50,480 nt of DNA from Streptomyces adustus (GTDB lineage Bacteria; Actinomycetota; Actinomycetes; Streptomycetales; Streptomycetaceae). Of this stretch, positions 1 through 8,160 are shown one piece after another. Below the pieces are notes generated by a model. The model was not told the origin of the DNA. It saw only the letters and a list, made by a program, of their open reading frames with translations, and ran no database searches. Positions within the stretch are counted from its first letter, which is position 1. Each line of letters starts with the position of its first letter. Made by a program: the position numbers and the translations under genes. The DNA lies in NCBI RefSeq assembly GCF_009377175.1, contig NZ_VJZD01000042.1, positions 1 to 50,480 of the forward strand, given 5' to 3'.

Positions 1-445
1 CCCCCAGCACCCCGGTCACCGCACCGAGCCCCGCCCCGGCTCCGGCGACCCGCAGCGGACGTACCTCGGAGCCGTCGCGGGCCGAGGCCGCGGGGCGCAG
101 CATCCGCAGCGCCGCGATCCCGGCGATCACCGCGAAAGCGCCGGTGAGCAGGGCCGACGGCAGGCGCGTGGAGAGCGCCCCGCCCGCGGCGGCGGGCACG
201 AGTCCCGCCGCGGCGAACAGCGCGCCGGCCCGCCAGTGCACGGCGCCGGCCCGCGCGTGCGCGGCCAGTGCGGTGACGGAGGTGACGGAGACGACGACGA
301 GGCTCGCGGTGGTGGCCGCGGCCGGGGTGGAACCGAGCAGGTAGATCAGCGCCGGTACGGCCAGCATGCTGCCGCCGCCGCCCAGCGCGCCCAGCGCGAT
401 GCCGGTGACGGCGCCGGCGACGAGGGCGAGGACGAGCGCGGTCAC
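1..445 (-). CDS. TauE/SafE-family sulfite/sulfur-anion exporter, N-terminal part (runs off left edge)
   Basis: The reverse strand reads without a stop from a GTG at 445 to the window edge, giving about 148 residues. It opens with a membrane segment carrying a glycine run (GALGGGGSMLAVPALIYLLG), the typical N-terminal signature of TauE/SafE permeases, followed by further hydrophobic stretches. The start overlaps the stop of the metallo-beta-lactamase/rhodanese gene (GTGA, 442-445), so the two are translationally coupled. Family members export sulfite or related sulfur compounds; pairing with a persulfide-handling enzyme suggests removal of the sulfite or thiosulfate it produces. The C-terminal half lies outside the window. 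Family is fairly certain, substrate is inferred. Confidence 0.85.
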   Translation of the reverse strand, partial: MTALVLALVAGAVTGIALGALGGGGSMLAVPALIYLLGSTPAAATTASLVVVSVTSVTALAAHARAGAVHWRAGALFAAAGLVPAAAGGALSTRLPSALLTGAFAVIAGIAALRMLRPAASARDGSEVRPLRVAGAGAGLGAVTGVLG

Positions 446-1845
446 GGCGCCGGCCGGTGCCGGGCGTCGGCCTCGGTGGCGCGGGCGATCGGGAGCCCGG
501 CCGCGTCTGCCGAGTCGAAGCCGTCGTCGACGGCGACGACGTCCCGGCCCGCCGCGTCCAGCAGCGAGGTCGCGATCGCGGCCCGGGTACCGCCGGCGCA
601 GTGCACCCACACCGTGCCGTCCGGTATCTCCGTGAGCCGGTCGCGCAGCCGGTGCAGCGGTATGTGCACCGAGCCCGCGATGTGCCCGGCCGTGCGTTCG
701 GAGTCGCGCCGCACGTCGAGGATCACGACCGGGGCGCCCGCGCGTGCGGTCTCGGCGGCGAGCGCGGCGAAGTCGGCCCGCGGGAAGGCCCGCGGCCGAT
801 CGCCGGGGCGCACCCACTGGGCGGGGGAGCCGGTCGCGGCCGCGGCCGGCCGGTCGATGCCGACCCGGACCAGTTCGCGCTGGGCGGCGGCGAGCTGCCC
901 GGCCGACTCGGCGAGCAGGGTGACCGGCCTGCCCCAGGGCAGCAGCCAGGCCAGATACGTGGCGAGCTGTCCCTCCGCCGCGAAGTTCAGCGAGCCGTCG
1001 ACGTGCCCGTCGGCGAACGCGACCCGGTTGCGCAGGTCGACCACCCACTCCCCGGCGGCCAGCCGGGCGGCGATCTCCTCGGCGTCGGCCCGGCGCGGCG
1101 GGGTGAGGTCCACCGGAGCGGGGCCCCGCGTGTTCAGCGGGGCCATGTGCGCGTAGTACGCGGGCACGTCCTCCAGCCCGGCGAGCAGATCGGCGACGAA
1201 GGTGTCGACGTCCTTGACCAGCGCCTCGTTCGCGGCGCGCTCCCGGCCGATGGTGGTCGTCGCCCCGCCCTCGGCCTGCGAGGCGGAGCAGAAGCTGCCG
1301 AAGCCGTGGGTGGGCAGGACCGCGGTGTCGTCCGGCAGACCGGCGGCCAGCCGGTGCGCGGAGTCGTACTGGGCCCGCGCCAGCCGCGCGGTCAGCCGGG
1401 GTTCCACCAGGTCGGGACGGCCGACGGTGCCGATCAGCAGCGAACCGCCGGTGAAGACGGCCACCGCGTGTCCGGCCTCCTCCAGGACGTAGGAGGTGTG
1501 GTGCGGGGTGTGGCCGGGGGTGGCGAGCGCGCGCAGTGCCAGGCCGTCCGCGACCTCCACGACGTCGCCGTCCGAGACGGGGGTGTGCGGGTGGTCGATC
1601 CGGGCCGCGGCCGGCACCAGGTACGCGGCGCCGGTGATCCGGGCGAGCTCCGGGCCTCCGGTCACGTAGTCGTTGTGGACGTGGGTCTCGACGACGTGCG
1701 TCACCCGCACGTCCCGCCGTGCGGCGGCCGCGAGCACCCGGTCGATGTCCCTCGGTGGATCGACGGCCACGGCGCCGTGCGCCCCGCCCGCCAGGTAGCC
1801 GCGGTTGCCGAGCCCCGGCACGTCGATCGTGTCGACGAAGTACAC
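442..1845 (-). CDS. MBL-fold hydrolase fused to two rhodanese domains (persulfide dioxygenase/sulfurtransferase type)
   Basis: 467 residues. Residues 1-245 are a metallo-beta-lactamase fold of the ETHE1/persulfide dioxygenase type, with metal ligands in THVHNDY (H55, H57, D59) and later His in PGHTPHH and PTHG. Two rhodanese-like domains follow: residues about 255-340 lack a catalytic cysteine (loop reads TLLAESAGQ) and look structural, while residues about 370-455 keep C416 in HCAGGTR. The GTG start at 1845 has a strong GAGAGGAGAG ribosome site upstream. Homologues oxidise or transfer sulfane sulfur. It is coupled to a TauE exporter downstream and lies behind two CsoR/CstR-like palindromes, so control by a persulfide-sensing repressor is a reasonable inference. 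Confidence 0.88.
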   Translation of the reverse strand: MYFVDTIDVPGLGNRGYLAGGAHGAVAVDPPRDIDRVLAAAARRDVRVTHVVETHVHNDYVTGGPELARITGAAYLVPAAARIDHPHTPVSDGDVVEVADGLALRALATPGHTPHHTSYVLEEAGHAVAVFTGGSLLIGTVGRPDLVEPRLTARLARAQYDSAHRLAAGLPDDTAVLPTHGFGSFCSASQAEGGATTTIGRERAANEALVKDVDTFVADLLAGLEDVPAYYAHMAPLNTRGPAPVDLTPPRRADAEEIAARLAAGEWVVDLRNRVAFADGHVDGSLNFAAEGQLATYLAWLLPWGRPVTLLAESAGQLAAAQRELVRVGIDRPAAAATGSPAQWVRPGDRPRAFPRADFAALAAETARAGAPVVILDVRRDSERTAGHIAGSVHIPLHRLRDRLTEIPDGTVWVHCAGGTRAAIATSLLDAAGRDVVAVDDGFDSADAAGLPIARATEADARHRPAP

Positions 1846-1880
1846 GGCAGCTCTCCTCTCGTGTCGAACACGCTGGAAAT

Positions 1881-1894
1881 TACCCCCCGGGGTA
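1881..1894. promoter_or_regulatory. CsoR/CstR-like operator palindrome 1
   Basis: TACCCCCCGGGGTA is a near-perfect inverted repeat 36 bp upstream of the GTG of the MBL-rhodanese gene. Its TACCC...GGGTA architecture resembles known operators of CsoR-family repressors, which include copper sensors (CsoR) and persulfide sensors (CstR). The neighbouring sulfur genes favour the CstR reading. No CsoR-family gene lies in the window. Confidence 0.6.
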
Positions 1895-1915
1895 TGTCTA
1901 TCACCGTAGCAGAGG

Positions 1916-1929
1916 TACCCCCGGGGGTA
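1916..1929. promoter_or_regulatory. CsoR/CstR-like operator palindrome 2
   Basis: TACCCCCGGGGGTA is a perfect 14-bp palindrome, centred 35 bp from palindrome 1. The pair sits in the 237-bp divergent spacer, much nearer the MBL-rhodanese start than the mscR start. Two sites of this type in one spacer are unlikely by chance even at this GC content, because the flanking TA dinucleotides are conserved. Confidence 0.6.
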
Positions 1930-2082
1930 TTTTGATCAAGGGGGACGGGGGAGCGGTCGTCATGGACGAGGGTGCGGGCGTCGTGGACATCGGCTCGGCC
2001 GTCGTGGAGGCGTGCCACCACCGATCGGTGACGCGTAGGGTCGGACCGGGACGGATCCCCGTCGAGGAAAGGGCTGAGCACC

Positions 2083-3171
2083 ATGGCGCAGGAAGTACGC
2101 GGCGTGATCGCACCGGGCAGGAACGAGCCGGTGCGGATCGAGACGATCGTCGTGCCGGACCCGGGGCCCGGGGAGGCCGTCGTGCGCGTCCAGGCCTGCG
2201 GTGTCTGCCATACCGACCTGCACTACAAGCAGGGCGGAATCAGCGACGACTTCCCGTTCCTGCTGGGCCACGAGGCGGCCGGCGTCGTGGAGTCGGTCGG
2301 CGAGGGCGTCACCGACGTCGAGCCCGGTGACTTCGTGATCCTCAACTGGCGTGCGGTGTGCGGCCGTTGCCGGGCCTGTCTGCGGGGCCGGCCCTGGTAC
2401 TGCTTCGACACCCACAACGCGAAGCAGAAGATGACGCTCGCCTCGACCGGCCAGGAGCTCTCCCCGGCCCTGGGCATCGGCGCCTTCGCCGAGAAGACCC
2501 TGGTCGCGGCCGGCCAGTGCACCAAGGTCGACCCGGCGGTCTCCCCGGCGGTCGCCGGGCTGCTGGGCTGCGGGGTGATGGCGGGCATCGGCGCCGCGAT
2601 CAACACGGGCGACGTCGGCCGCGGCGACACGGTCGCCGTCATCGGCTGCGGCGGGGTCGGGGACGCGGCCGTGGCCGGCGCGAACCTGGCCGGCGCGGCG
2701 AAGATCATCGCCGTCGACATCGATGACCGCAAACTGGCCATGGCCCGCACGTTCGGTGCCACCCACACCGTCAACTCCAAGGACACCGACCCCGTCGAGG
2801 CGATCCGCGAACTGACCGGTGGCTTCGGCGCCGACGTCGTCATCGAGGCGGTCGGCCGCCCGGAGACGTACAAGCAGGCCTTCTACGCACGCGACCTGGC
2901 CGGCACGGTCGTCCTGGTCGGCGTACCGACCCCGGAGATGAAGCTCGAACTGCCGCTGCTGGACGTCTTCGGCCGCGGCGGAGCCCTGAAGTCCTCCTGG
3001 TACGGCGACTGCCTGCCCTCCCGGGACTTCCCCATGCTGATCGACCTGCATCTGCAAGGCCGCCTGAACCTGGACGCGTTCGTGACCGAGACCATCCAGC
3101 TCGACGAGGTGGAGAAGGCGTTCGAGCGCATGCACCAGGGCGACGTCCTGCGCTCGGTGGTGGTGCTCTGA
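2083..3171 (+). CDS. mscR: S-(hydroxymethyl)mycothiol dehydrogenase (mycothiol-dependent formaldehyde dehydrogenase)
   Basis: 362-residue zinc-dependent medium-chain alcohol dehydrogenase. Catalytic zinc ligands are C42 ([10 protein letters not shown]) and H63-E64 (LGHEAAG); structural zinc cysteines are C93, C96, C99 and C107. The NAD-binding Rossmann motif GCGGVGDAA lies near residue 187. Sequence character matches the class III-like enzymes of mycothiol-using actinobacteria, which oxidise the spontaneous formaldehyde-mycothiol adduct (EC 1.1.1.306) and can reduce S-nitrosomycothiol. ATG at 2083 follows GAGGAAAGGG. The stop overlaps the next start by one base (TGATG), so a two-gene operon with the MBL hydrolase is likely. 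It diverges from the sulfur operon across the CsoR-like sites. Confidence 0.9.
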   Translation: MAQEVRGVIAPGRNEPVRIETIVVPDPGPGEAVVRVQACGVCHTDLHYKQGGISDDFPFLLGHEAAGVVESVGEGVTDVEPGDFVILNWRAVCGRCRACLRGRPWYCFDTHNAKQKMTLASTGQELSPALGIGAFAEKTLVAAGQCTKVDPAVSPAVAGLLGCGVMAGIGAAINTGDVGRGDTVAVIGCGGVGDAAVAGANLAGAAKIIAVDIDDRKLAMARTFGATHTVNSKDTDPVEAIRELTGGFGADVVIEAVGRPETYKQAFYARDLAGTVVLVGVPTPEMKLELPLLDVFGRGGALKSSWYGDCLPSRDFPMLIDLHLQGRLNLDAFVTETIQLDEVEKAFERMHQGDVLRSVVVL

Positions 3172-3800
3172 TGACCGTACGCATCGAACGCCTCGTCGTC
3201 CCCGGGAAGTTCACCCTCGACGGCGGCACCTGGGACGTCGAGAACAACGTGTGGATCGTCGGCGACGAGCGCGAGGTCGTCGTCATCGACGCCGCGCACG
3301 ACGCCGAGGCGATCGCCGAGGCCGTCGGCGAGCGCCGCCTGACGGCCATCATCTGCACCCACGCCCACAACGACCACATCGGCGCCGCGCCCGCCCTCGC
3401 GGACCTGACCGGCGCCACCATCTGGCTGCACCCCGACGACCTGCCGCTCTGGCACCAGACCCACCCGGACCGCGAGCCCGACGCCCATCTCGCCGACGGC
3501 CAGGTCATCGAGACCGCGGGCGCCGACCTGACCGTCCTGCACACCCCGGGCCACGCGCCCGGCGCGGTCTGCCTGTACGAACCAGGGCTGGCCACGGTCT
3601 TCACCGGTGACACCCTCTTCCACGGCGGCCCCGGCGCGACCGGCCGCTCCTACTCCCACTTCCCGACGATCATCGACTCGATCCGCGACCGCCTGCTGAC
3701 CCTGCCGCCGGAGACCAAGGTGCTCACCGGCCACGGCGACCCGACGACCATCGGCGCCGAGGCCCCGCACCTGGAGGAATGGATCGCGCGCGGCCACTGA
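3171..3800 (+). CDS. MBL-fold metallo-hydrolase, partner of mscR
   Basis: 209 residues with the metallo-beta-lactamase signature CTHAHNDHIGAAP (HxHxDH), a later PGHAPGAV histidine, FTGDTLF aspartate and TGHGDPT histidine, i.e. a full glyoxalase-II-like metal site. Gene overlap with mscR by one base argues for coupled translation. In actinobacteria this gene commonly follows mscR and is thought to hydrolyse the acyl-mycothiol (S-formylmycothiol) product, completing formaldehyde oxidation; that step is inference from context. A GC-rich hairpin directly downstream probably ends the transcript. Confidence 0.85.
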   Translation: MTVRIERLVVPGKFTLDGGTWDVENNVWIVGDEREVVVIDAAHDAEAIAEAVGERRLTAIICTHAHNDHIGAAPALADLTGATIWLHPDDLPLWHQTHPDREPDAHLADGQVIETAGADLTVLHTPGHAPGAVCLYEPGLATVFTGDTLFHGGPGATGRSYSHFPTIIDSIRDRLLTLPPETKVLTGHGDPTTIGAEAPHLEEWIARGH

Positions 3801-3822
3801 GCAACGACCGGCACCGCCTCGC

Positions 3823-3846
3823 GCCCGGCCGGGTGACCGGCCGGGC
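3823..3846 (+). terminator. Hairpin terminator after the mscR operon
   Basis: Perfect 10-bp stem GCCCGGCCGG/CCGGCCGGGC closed by a GTGA tetraloop, starting 22 bp after the MBL hydrolase stop. There is no U-tract, which is common for Streptomyces terminators. The following SDR gene starts about 100 bp further on. Confidence 0.55.
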
Positions 3847-3942
3847 GTGACGACGGACACCACGCCAAAGGCGACAGAAGATGTCCGGTTCACCCGGCAC
3901 CCTCGAAGACGACATCGGTCGTACGGGTACGGGAGGTCGGAC

Positions 3943-4857
3943 ATGTCCGGACCACTGGCGGGCAAGGTCGCCCTGGTCGCAGGGGCCACGCGCGGAGCGG
4001 GACGCGGGATCGCGGTGGAACTCGGCGCGGCCGGCGCCACGGTCTACGTCACCGGACGCAGCACCCGCGCCCGCCGCTCCGCGTACGACCGCCCCGAGAC
4101 CATCGAGGACACCGCCGACCAGGTCACCGCGGCGGGCGGCCGCGGCATCGCCGTACCCACCGACCATCTCGTCCCGGCCGAGGTCCGTACGCTCGTGGAC
4201 CGTATCGCGCGGGAACAGGGCCGCCTGGACGTCCTCGTCAACGACATCTGGGGCGGCGAGAAGCTCTTCGAGTGGGACACCCCGGTCTGGGAGCACGACC
4301 TCGACAACGGACTCACGCTGCTCCGCCTCGCCGTCGAGACCCACGCGATCACCAGCCACCACGCCCTGCCCCTGTTGCTGGAGGGGACCGGCGGACTGGT
4401 GGTGGAGATGACGGACGGAACCGCCGAGTACAACCGCGACACCTACCGGGTCAACCTCTTCTACGACCTCGCCAAGGCGTCCGTCCTGCGCATGGCCTTC
4501 GCCCTCGGCCACGAACTCGGCCCACGCGGCGCCACCGCCGTCGCGCTCACCCCCGGCTGGATGCGCTCGGAGATCATGCTCGACGCGTTCGGGGTGCGCG
4601 AGGACAACTGGCGCGACGCCCTCGACCGCGAGCCGCACTTCGCGATCTCGGAGACACCGCACTACGTGGGCCGTGCCGTCGCCGCCCTCGCCGCCGATCC
4701 CGAGGTGGCCCGCTTCAACGGCCGTTCCCTCTCCAGCGGCGGCCTGGCCCGGGAGTACGGCTTCACCGACCTCGACGGCAGCCGCCCGGACGCCTGGCGC
4801 TATCTGACCGAGGTGCAGGACCGGGGCAAGCCGGCGGACGTGACCGGGTATCGGTAG
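3943..4857 (+). CDS. SDR-family oxidoreductase
   Basis: 304 residues from the ATG at 3943, chosen because GGGAGGTCGG precedes it and homology-like sequence begins there; an in-frame upstream extension to 3847 looks non-coding. The Rossmann nucleotide motif is AGATRGAGRG near residue 12, and the catalytic YxxxK appears as YDLAKAS. The cofactor motif differs slightly from classical TGxxxGxG. Substrate cannot be told. A second SDR begins 3 bp after this stop, suggesting a bicistronic unit in which both reductases may act on related substrates. Confidence 0.8.
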   Translation: MSGPLAGKVALVAGATRGAGRGIAVELGAAGATVYVTGRSTRARRSAYDRPETIEDTADQVTAAGGRGIAVPTDHLVPAEVRTLVDRIAREQGRLDVLVNDIWGGEKLFEWDTPVWEHDLDNGLTLLRLAVETHAITSHHALPLLLEGTGGLVVEMTDGTAEYNRDTYRVNLFYDLAKASVLRMAFALGHELGPRGATAVALTPGWMRSEIMLDAFGVREDNWRDALDREPHFAISETPHYVGRAVAALAADPEVARFNGRSLSSGGLAREYGFTDLDGSRPDAWRYLTEVQDRGKPADVTGYR

Positions 4858-4860
4858 GCC

Positions 4861-5730
4861 ATGACACGATCCGAGAGCCCACGACCCGACAGCCCGCGAT
4901 TCGAGAGCACACGGTTCCAGGGGTACGCCGTCCTCGTCACCGCCGCCGCCCGCGGCATCGGCGCCGCCACCGCCGGGCGGCTCGCCCGGGAGGGCGCGCG
5001 GGTCCTGGTGACCGACGTGGATCTGCCCGCGGCCGAGCGGACCGCGGCGGCACTGCGCGAACAGGGCCTGGGCGCCGAGGCGTTCGGCTGCGACGTGGCG
5101 GACCGCACCTCCGTGGAGCGAGCGGTCGGCCACGCCGTCGACACCTTCGGCGCACTCGACGTCCTGGTCAACAACGCCTACGGCTGCACCCCGGACGCGG
5201 CCCGCTTCGAGGACGAACCGGACGAGGTGTGGGCCCACGACCTCGACCTCACCCTGACCGGCGCCTACCGCTGCTGCCGGGCGGCCCTGCCGCACCTCGC
5301 GGCGTCGGGCCGCGGCGCCGTCGTCAGCGTCGGCTCGGTCAACGGCCTCCAGGACTTCGGCAATCACGCCTACAGCGCCGCCAAGGCGGGCCTGGGATCG
5401 CTGACCCGCACCCTCGCCGGGCACGCGGCCGGCCGCGGGGTGCGGGTCAACATGGTCGTCCCCGGCACCGTACGCACCACCGCGTGGGAGGGGCAGGAGG
5501 CCGAACTGGAGGAGATCGGCGGGCTGTACCCGCTGGGCCGCGTCGGCGAGCCCGAGGACATCGCCGCCGCCGTCGCCTTCCTCGCGTCCCGGGACGCGGC
5601 CTGGATCACCGGGACCGCCCTCACGGTCGACGGCGGCCTCACGGCGGTCAACACCGGTTTCCACGCGGCCAAGGGGGGCCGCGGGGAGTGGGGAGCAACC
5701 GGCGTACGTCCGGCGGCACCCGGCGTGTAA
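4861..5730 (+). CDS. SDR-family oxidoreductase (classical)
   Basis: 289 residues. Rossmann motif TAAARGIGAA near residue 24, NNAYG motif, catalytic Ser-Tyr-Lys in VSVGSVNG and YSAAKAG, and the PGTVRT loop, all in the order of a classical FabG-like SDR. The C-terminal about 25 residues extend past the usual end after VDGG. The start lies 3 bp after the preceding SDR stop, with no clear ribosome site of its own, so translation is probably coupled. Specific reaction unknown. Confidence 0.82.
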   Translation: MTRSESPRPDSPRFESTRFQGYAVLVTAAARGIGAATAGRLAREGARVLVTDVDLPAAERTAAALREQGLGAEAFGCDVADRTSVERAVGHAVDTFGALDVLVNNAYGCTPDAARFEDEPDEVWAHDLDLTLTGAYRCCRAALPHLAASGRGAVVSVGSVNGLQDFGNHAYSAAKAGLGSLTRTLAGHAAGRGVRVNMVVPGTVRTTAWEGQEAELEEIGGLYPLGRVGEPEDIAAAVAFLASRDAAWITGTALTVDGGLTAVNTGFHAAKGGRGEWGATGVRPAAPGV

Positions 5731-5765
5731 CCGTTGTGTCCCGGCGCGGTCGGCCGTGCAACTTT

Positions 5766-5815
5766 CCTCTCGTACGGCCGGTCTAGGCAACTGAGATCGC
5801 AGGACGTACGAGAGG
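5766..5815 (+). promoter_or_regulatory. Inverted repeat overlapping the L,D-transpeptidase ribosome site
   Basis: CCTCTCGTACG (5766-5776) is the exact reverse complement of CGTACGAGAGG (5805-5815), separated by 28 nt. The right arm forms part of the GAGAGGGAG ribosome site of the gene starting at 5825, so folding of the leader RNA would mask it. The left arm alone could instead be an operator half-site. Confidence 0.45.
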
Positions 5816-5824
5816 GAGTCCGCC

Positions 5825-6520
5825 ATGGGGGACATGCACAGACGGGGCGCCGTCGCGCTCGGGATCACCGCGCTGGTGGCCCCGCTCACACTCGCGGTCA
5901 CCGCCGCACCGGCCCAGGCCGCGAGCTGCACGACGCAGGCGGGGCCCTACCAGAAGCAGGTGGAGAAGTTCCTCGGCCGTCCCGTGGACGGCAGGCAGTC
6001 CGCCGCCGACTGCAAGGCCATCCAGGCCTTCCAGACCAAGCACGGCATCACGCCGAACATCGGCTACGCCGGGTCGGTGACCTGGGGCGTGATGGACCTG
6101 ATGAACAAGCAGAAGGCCGTGGGTAAGAAGCCCAACGCGGCCGGCAAGTGTCCGACGAACAAGGGCCGTATCGCCTGCGTGAACCTCACGCTCCAGCTCA
6201 GCTGGATCCAGGACGGCTCCCGGCTCGTCTACGGACCCGTCCCGGTGCGCACCGGTCGCAACGGGTACGAGACCCGTACCGGCCTGAAGAAGATCTACTG
6301 GCGCGACATCGACCACGTCTCCAACATCTACAACGTGTCCATGCCCTACAGCCAGTTCTTCGACGGCGGTCAGGCCTTCCACTCCGTCGGCCTGAGCATG
6401 TGGAACCCGCCTGGCTCGCACGGCTGCGTCAACATGACGAAGACCGACGCCAAGAAGTACTGGTCGCTGCTGAAGACCGGCGACGACGTCTTCGTGTACG
6501 GCCGCAAGCCGGGCACCTGA
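5825..6520 (+). CDS. Secreted L,D-transpeptidase (YkuD) with peptidoglycan-binding-like region
   Basis: 231 residues. Residues 1-33 are a signal peptide (charged start, hydrophobic core, AQAAS cleavage region). Residues about 35-95 resemble a peptidoglycan-binding domain (AIQAFQTKHGI). The C-terminal YkuD domain has the catalytic signature SHGCVNM with C201 and the upstream H186. Such enzymes make 3-3 cross-links or attach proteins to peptidoglycan outside the membrane. ATG at 5825 has GAGAGGGAG upstream, within a possible hairpin. It is followed by a GC hairpin and a convergent gene. Confidence 0.9.
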   Translation: MGDMHRRGAVALGITALVAPLTLAVTAAPAQAASCTTQAGPYQKQVEKFLGRPVDGRQSAADCKAIQAFQTKHGITPNIGYAGSVTWGVMDLMNKQKAVGKKPNAAGKCPTNKGRIACVNLTLQLSWIQDGSRLVYGPVPVRTGRNGYETRTGLKKIYWRDIDHVSNIYNVSMPYSQFFDGGQAFHSVGLSMWNPPGSHGCVNMTKTDAKKYWSLLKTGDDVFVYGRKPGT

Positions 6521-6528
6521 CGAGACAC

Positions 6529-6545
6529 CCGGCCCGCCGGGCCGG
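6529..6545. terminator. Bidirectional terminator between convergent genes
   Basis: CCGGCC/GGCCGG stem with a 5-nt loop fills the 25-bp gap between the L,D-transpeptidase stop (6520) and the stop of the oppositely oriented oxidoreductase (6546). Confidence 0.45.
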
Positions 6546-7748
6546 TCAGACCTCGGGCGCGTCCCCGAAGTCCGGGATGTCGAGCCGCGTCCCGCCCTGC
6601 CGCGCGGAGTCGTGCGCGATGATGCCCGGCAGGGTGTAGCGGGCCGCCACCCACGCGTTCACGGACGGCAGGGTGCGGCTCTCCACGGCGGTCACGAAGT
6701 CGTCCACCAGGAAGTGGTGGCTGCCCTCGTGGCCGTTGTGCAGGGTGTCGAACACCCGCGGCAGCCGGGAGCGGTCGTGCACCGGCGCCGAGCCCGAGGT
6801 GAAGGCGGCCCGCAGCTCCGGGGCGATGTGCTGGATCGACGGGTCGTCGGGGGCGACGGTGGGCCTGGGCTCCAGCAGGTCGCTGATGTCCTGCACCCCC
6901 TTCTTGTCCTGCCACAGCGCGACCGTGGCCAGCTGTTCCATGCTGGCCTCCGTGCCGAAGAAGCGGAAGCGCGACTCCCTGATGTGCGAGGGGTAGCCGA
7001 CCCGCCGGAACTCGTTCGTGCGGAACGAGCCGCCGCCGGCCACGGCGAACAGGGCGGTGGCGTTGGAGAGGTCGTTGCCGAACTGGCTGATCTCCTTGTC
7101 GAACACACCGTCCTGGCGCTCGTCGGCCACCCCGATCGCGGACACGCTCACCGCGTGCGTCCGCCAGGCGCCGAGCACCCCGCCCACCGAGTGCGTCGGG
7201 TAGAGCAGCGGCGGATAGCTGGCGGTCGCCTTCCAGTTCTCGCCCCCGCTGTAGCGGTAGGCGTCGTAGAACCCCAGGTCCATGTCGTGGACGTAGTCGC
7301 CCTCGGCGTAGAAGAGCCGTCCGAAGGCGCCTTCGGCGATCCGGTTGCGGGCGTGCACGGTCGCCGGGTGGTACTGGCTGGTCTCGCCCATCATGTACGT
7401 CAGTCCGGTGGTGCGGACCGCGTCGACGATGTCCGCGATCTCCTCCACGGTGACCGCCATCGGGACGGCGGAGTACACGTGCTTGCCGGCCCGCAGTCCC
7501 TGGAGCACCAGGGGGCCGTGCGTCCAGCGCTGGGTGAAGACCGCGACCGCGTCGACGGCCGGCGACTCCAGCATGGCCTCGTACGAGGGGAAGGTGCCCG
7601 CGAGTTGCTGGGCGGCGGCGAGTCGTTCGGCCCGCTCGGGCAGGAGGTCGGTGACATAGACGTCGTCGATACCGGGGTGGGCCTGGAACAGCAGGGCGAA
7701 CCGGCCGGAGAACTGGCCGGCGCCGACGATGCCGAGCGAGAACGTCAT
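6546..7748 (-). CDS. Gfo/Idh/MocA-family NAD(P)-dependent oxidoreductase
   Basis: 400 residues from the ATG at 7748 (MTFSLGIVGAGQ); a GTG 18 bp upstream is possible but lacks a ribosome site. N-terminal Rossmann domain GIVGAGQFSGRF, then a C-terminal Gfo/Idh/MocA-type domain of about 250 residues. The usual EKP motif that supplies a catalytic lysine is replaced by SAVPM (about residue 95), so the chemistry may differ from classical sugar dehydrogenases or it may act as a sugar-related dehydrogenase of a divergent subgroup. It is transcribed alone, convergent with the L,D-transpeptidase. Substrate unknown. Confidence 0.8.
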   Translation of the reverse strand: MTFSLGIVGAGQFSGRFALLFQAHPGIDDVYVTDLLPERAERLAAAQQLAGTFPSYEAMLESPAVDAVAVFTQRWTHGPLVLQGLRAGKHVYSAVPMAVTVEEIADIVDAVRTTGLTYMMGETSQYHPATVHARNRIAEGAFGRLFYAEGDYVHDMDLGFYDAYRYSGGENWKATASYPPLLYPTHSVGGVLGAWRTHAVSVSAIGVADERQDGVFDKEISQFGNDLSNATALFAVAGGGSFRTNEFRRVGYPSHIRESRFRFFGTEASMEQLATVALWQDKKGVQDISDLLEPRPTVAPDDPSIQHIAPELRAAFTSGSAPVHDRSRLPRVFDTLHNGHEGSHHFLVDDFVTAVESRTLPSVNAWVAARYTLPGIIAHDSARQGGTRLDIPDFGDAPEV

Positions 7749-7984
7749 GGAGTGCGTGCCTTTCACTAGGACACTAGGAGAGGAACGTGCTCACCGCGGG
7801 AGCGGCACAATTATGACGTGATGCGGTGGTTGTCGGTGCGAATCGACATGCGGGCGGACCCTCGGTCGCCGAACCCCGGTCCGGGTTCAGCCGGATGGAC
7901 GTGATCAGCAACACTGTCTCGTATGTCCGATATGTTCCTGATTACTCACATGGCCTTCACGCGGTGCGTCGTATGCTTCACGGT

Positions 7985-8158
7985 ATGTCCACCAGTGTTG
8001 AACCCGTATCCGACCGATCGGCGGCGGAGGTCAACGAGGAGATCCGGGCCCTGTGGCTGCGGTCGGGCGGGACACTGAGCGGCGAGCAGCGCGAGGAATA
8101 CCGGCGGCTCGTCCTGGAGTGGGCCGCCGCGGCCCCGCAGTCGCAACAGGCGGCCTGA
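7985..8158 (+). CDS. Small conserved Streptomyces-type protein (57 aa)
   Basis: 57 residues from ATG 7985, acidic, with a helical middle (EVNEEIRALWLRSGG, then EQREEYRRLVLEWAAAA) and a short QQAA tail. It resembles small hypothetical proteins common in Streptomyces; no domain is recognised. An in-frame extension up to 7826 exists but its sequence looks like upstream DNA, including an unusually AT-rich stretch (7915-7960) that probably holds the promoter. Coding potential is supported by codon bias over the last 50 codons. Function unknown. Confidence 0.55.
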   Translation: MSTSVEPVSDRSAAEVNEEIRALWLRSGGTLSGEQREEYRRLVLEWAAAAPQSQQAA

Positions 8159-8160
8159 GA

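Noticed and set aside
1701..2330. Open frames crossing the spacer between the sulfur operon and mscR (both strands)
   Set aside because: They are Arg/Gly-rich, overlap the operators and the well-supported genes in other frames, and have no ribosome site; they are GC-rich shadow frames.
3724..5931. 735-residue minus-strand open frame opposite the two SDR genes
   Set aside because: Composition is Gly/Val/Ala-rich without motifs, whereas both plus-strand SDRs have complete nucleotide and catalytic motifs.
7751..7770. Direct repeat CCTAGTGT/CCTAGTGA before the Gfo/Idh/MocA gene as operator
   Set aside because: Only eight similar bases with no symmetry and no matching copy elsewhere; too weak to call.
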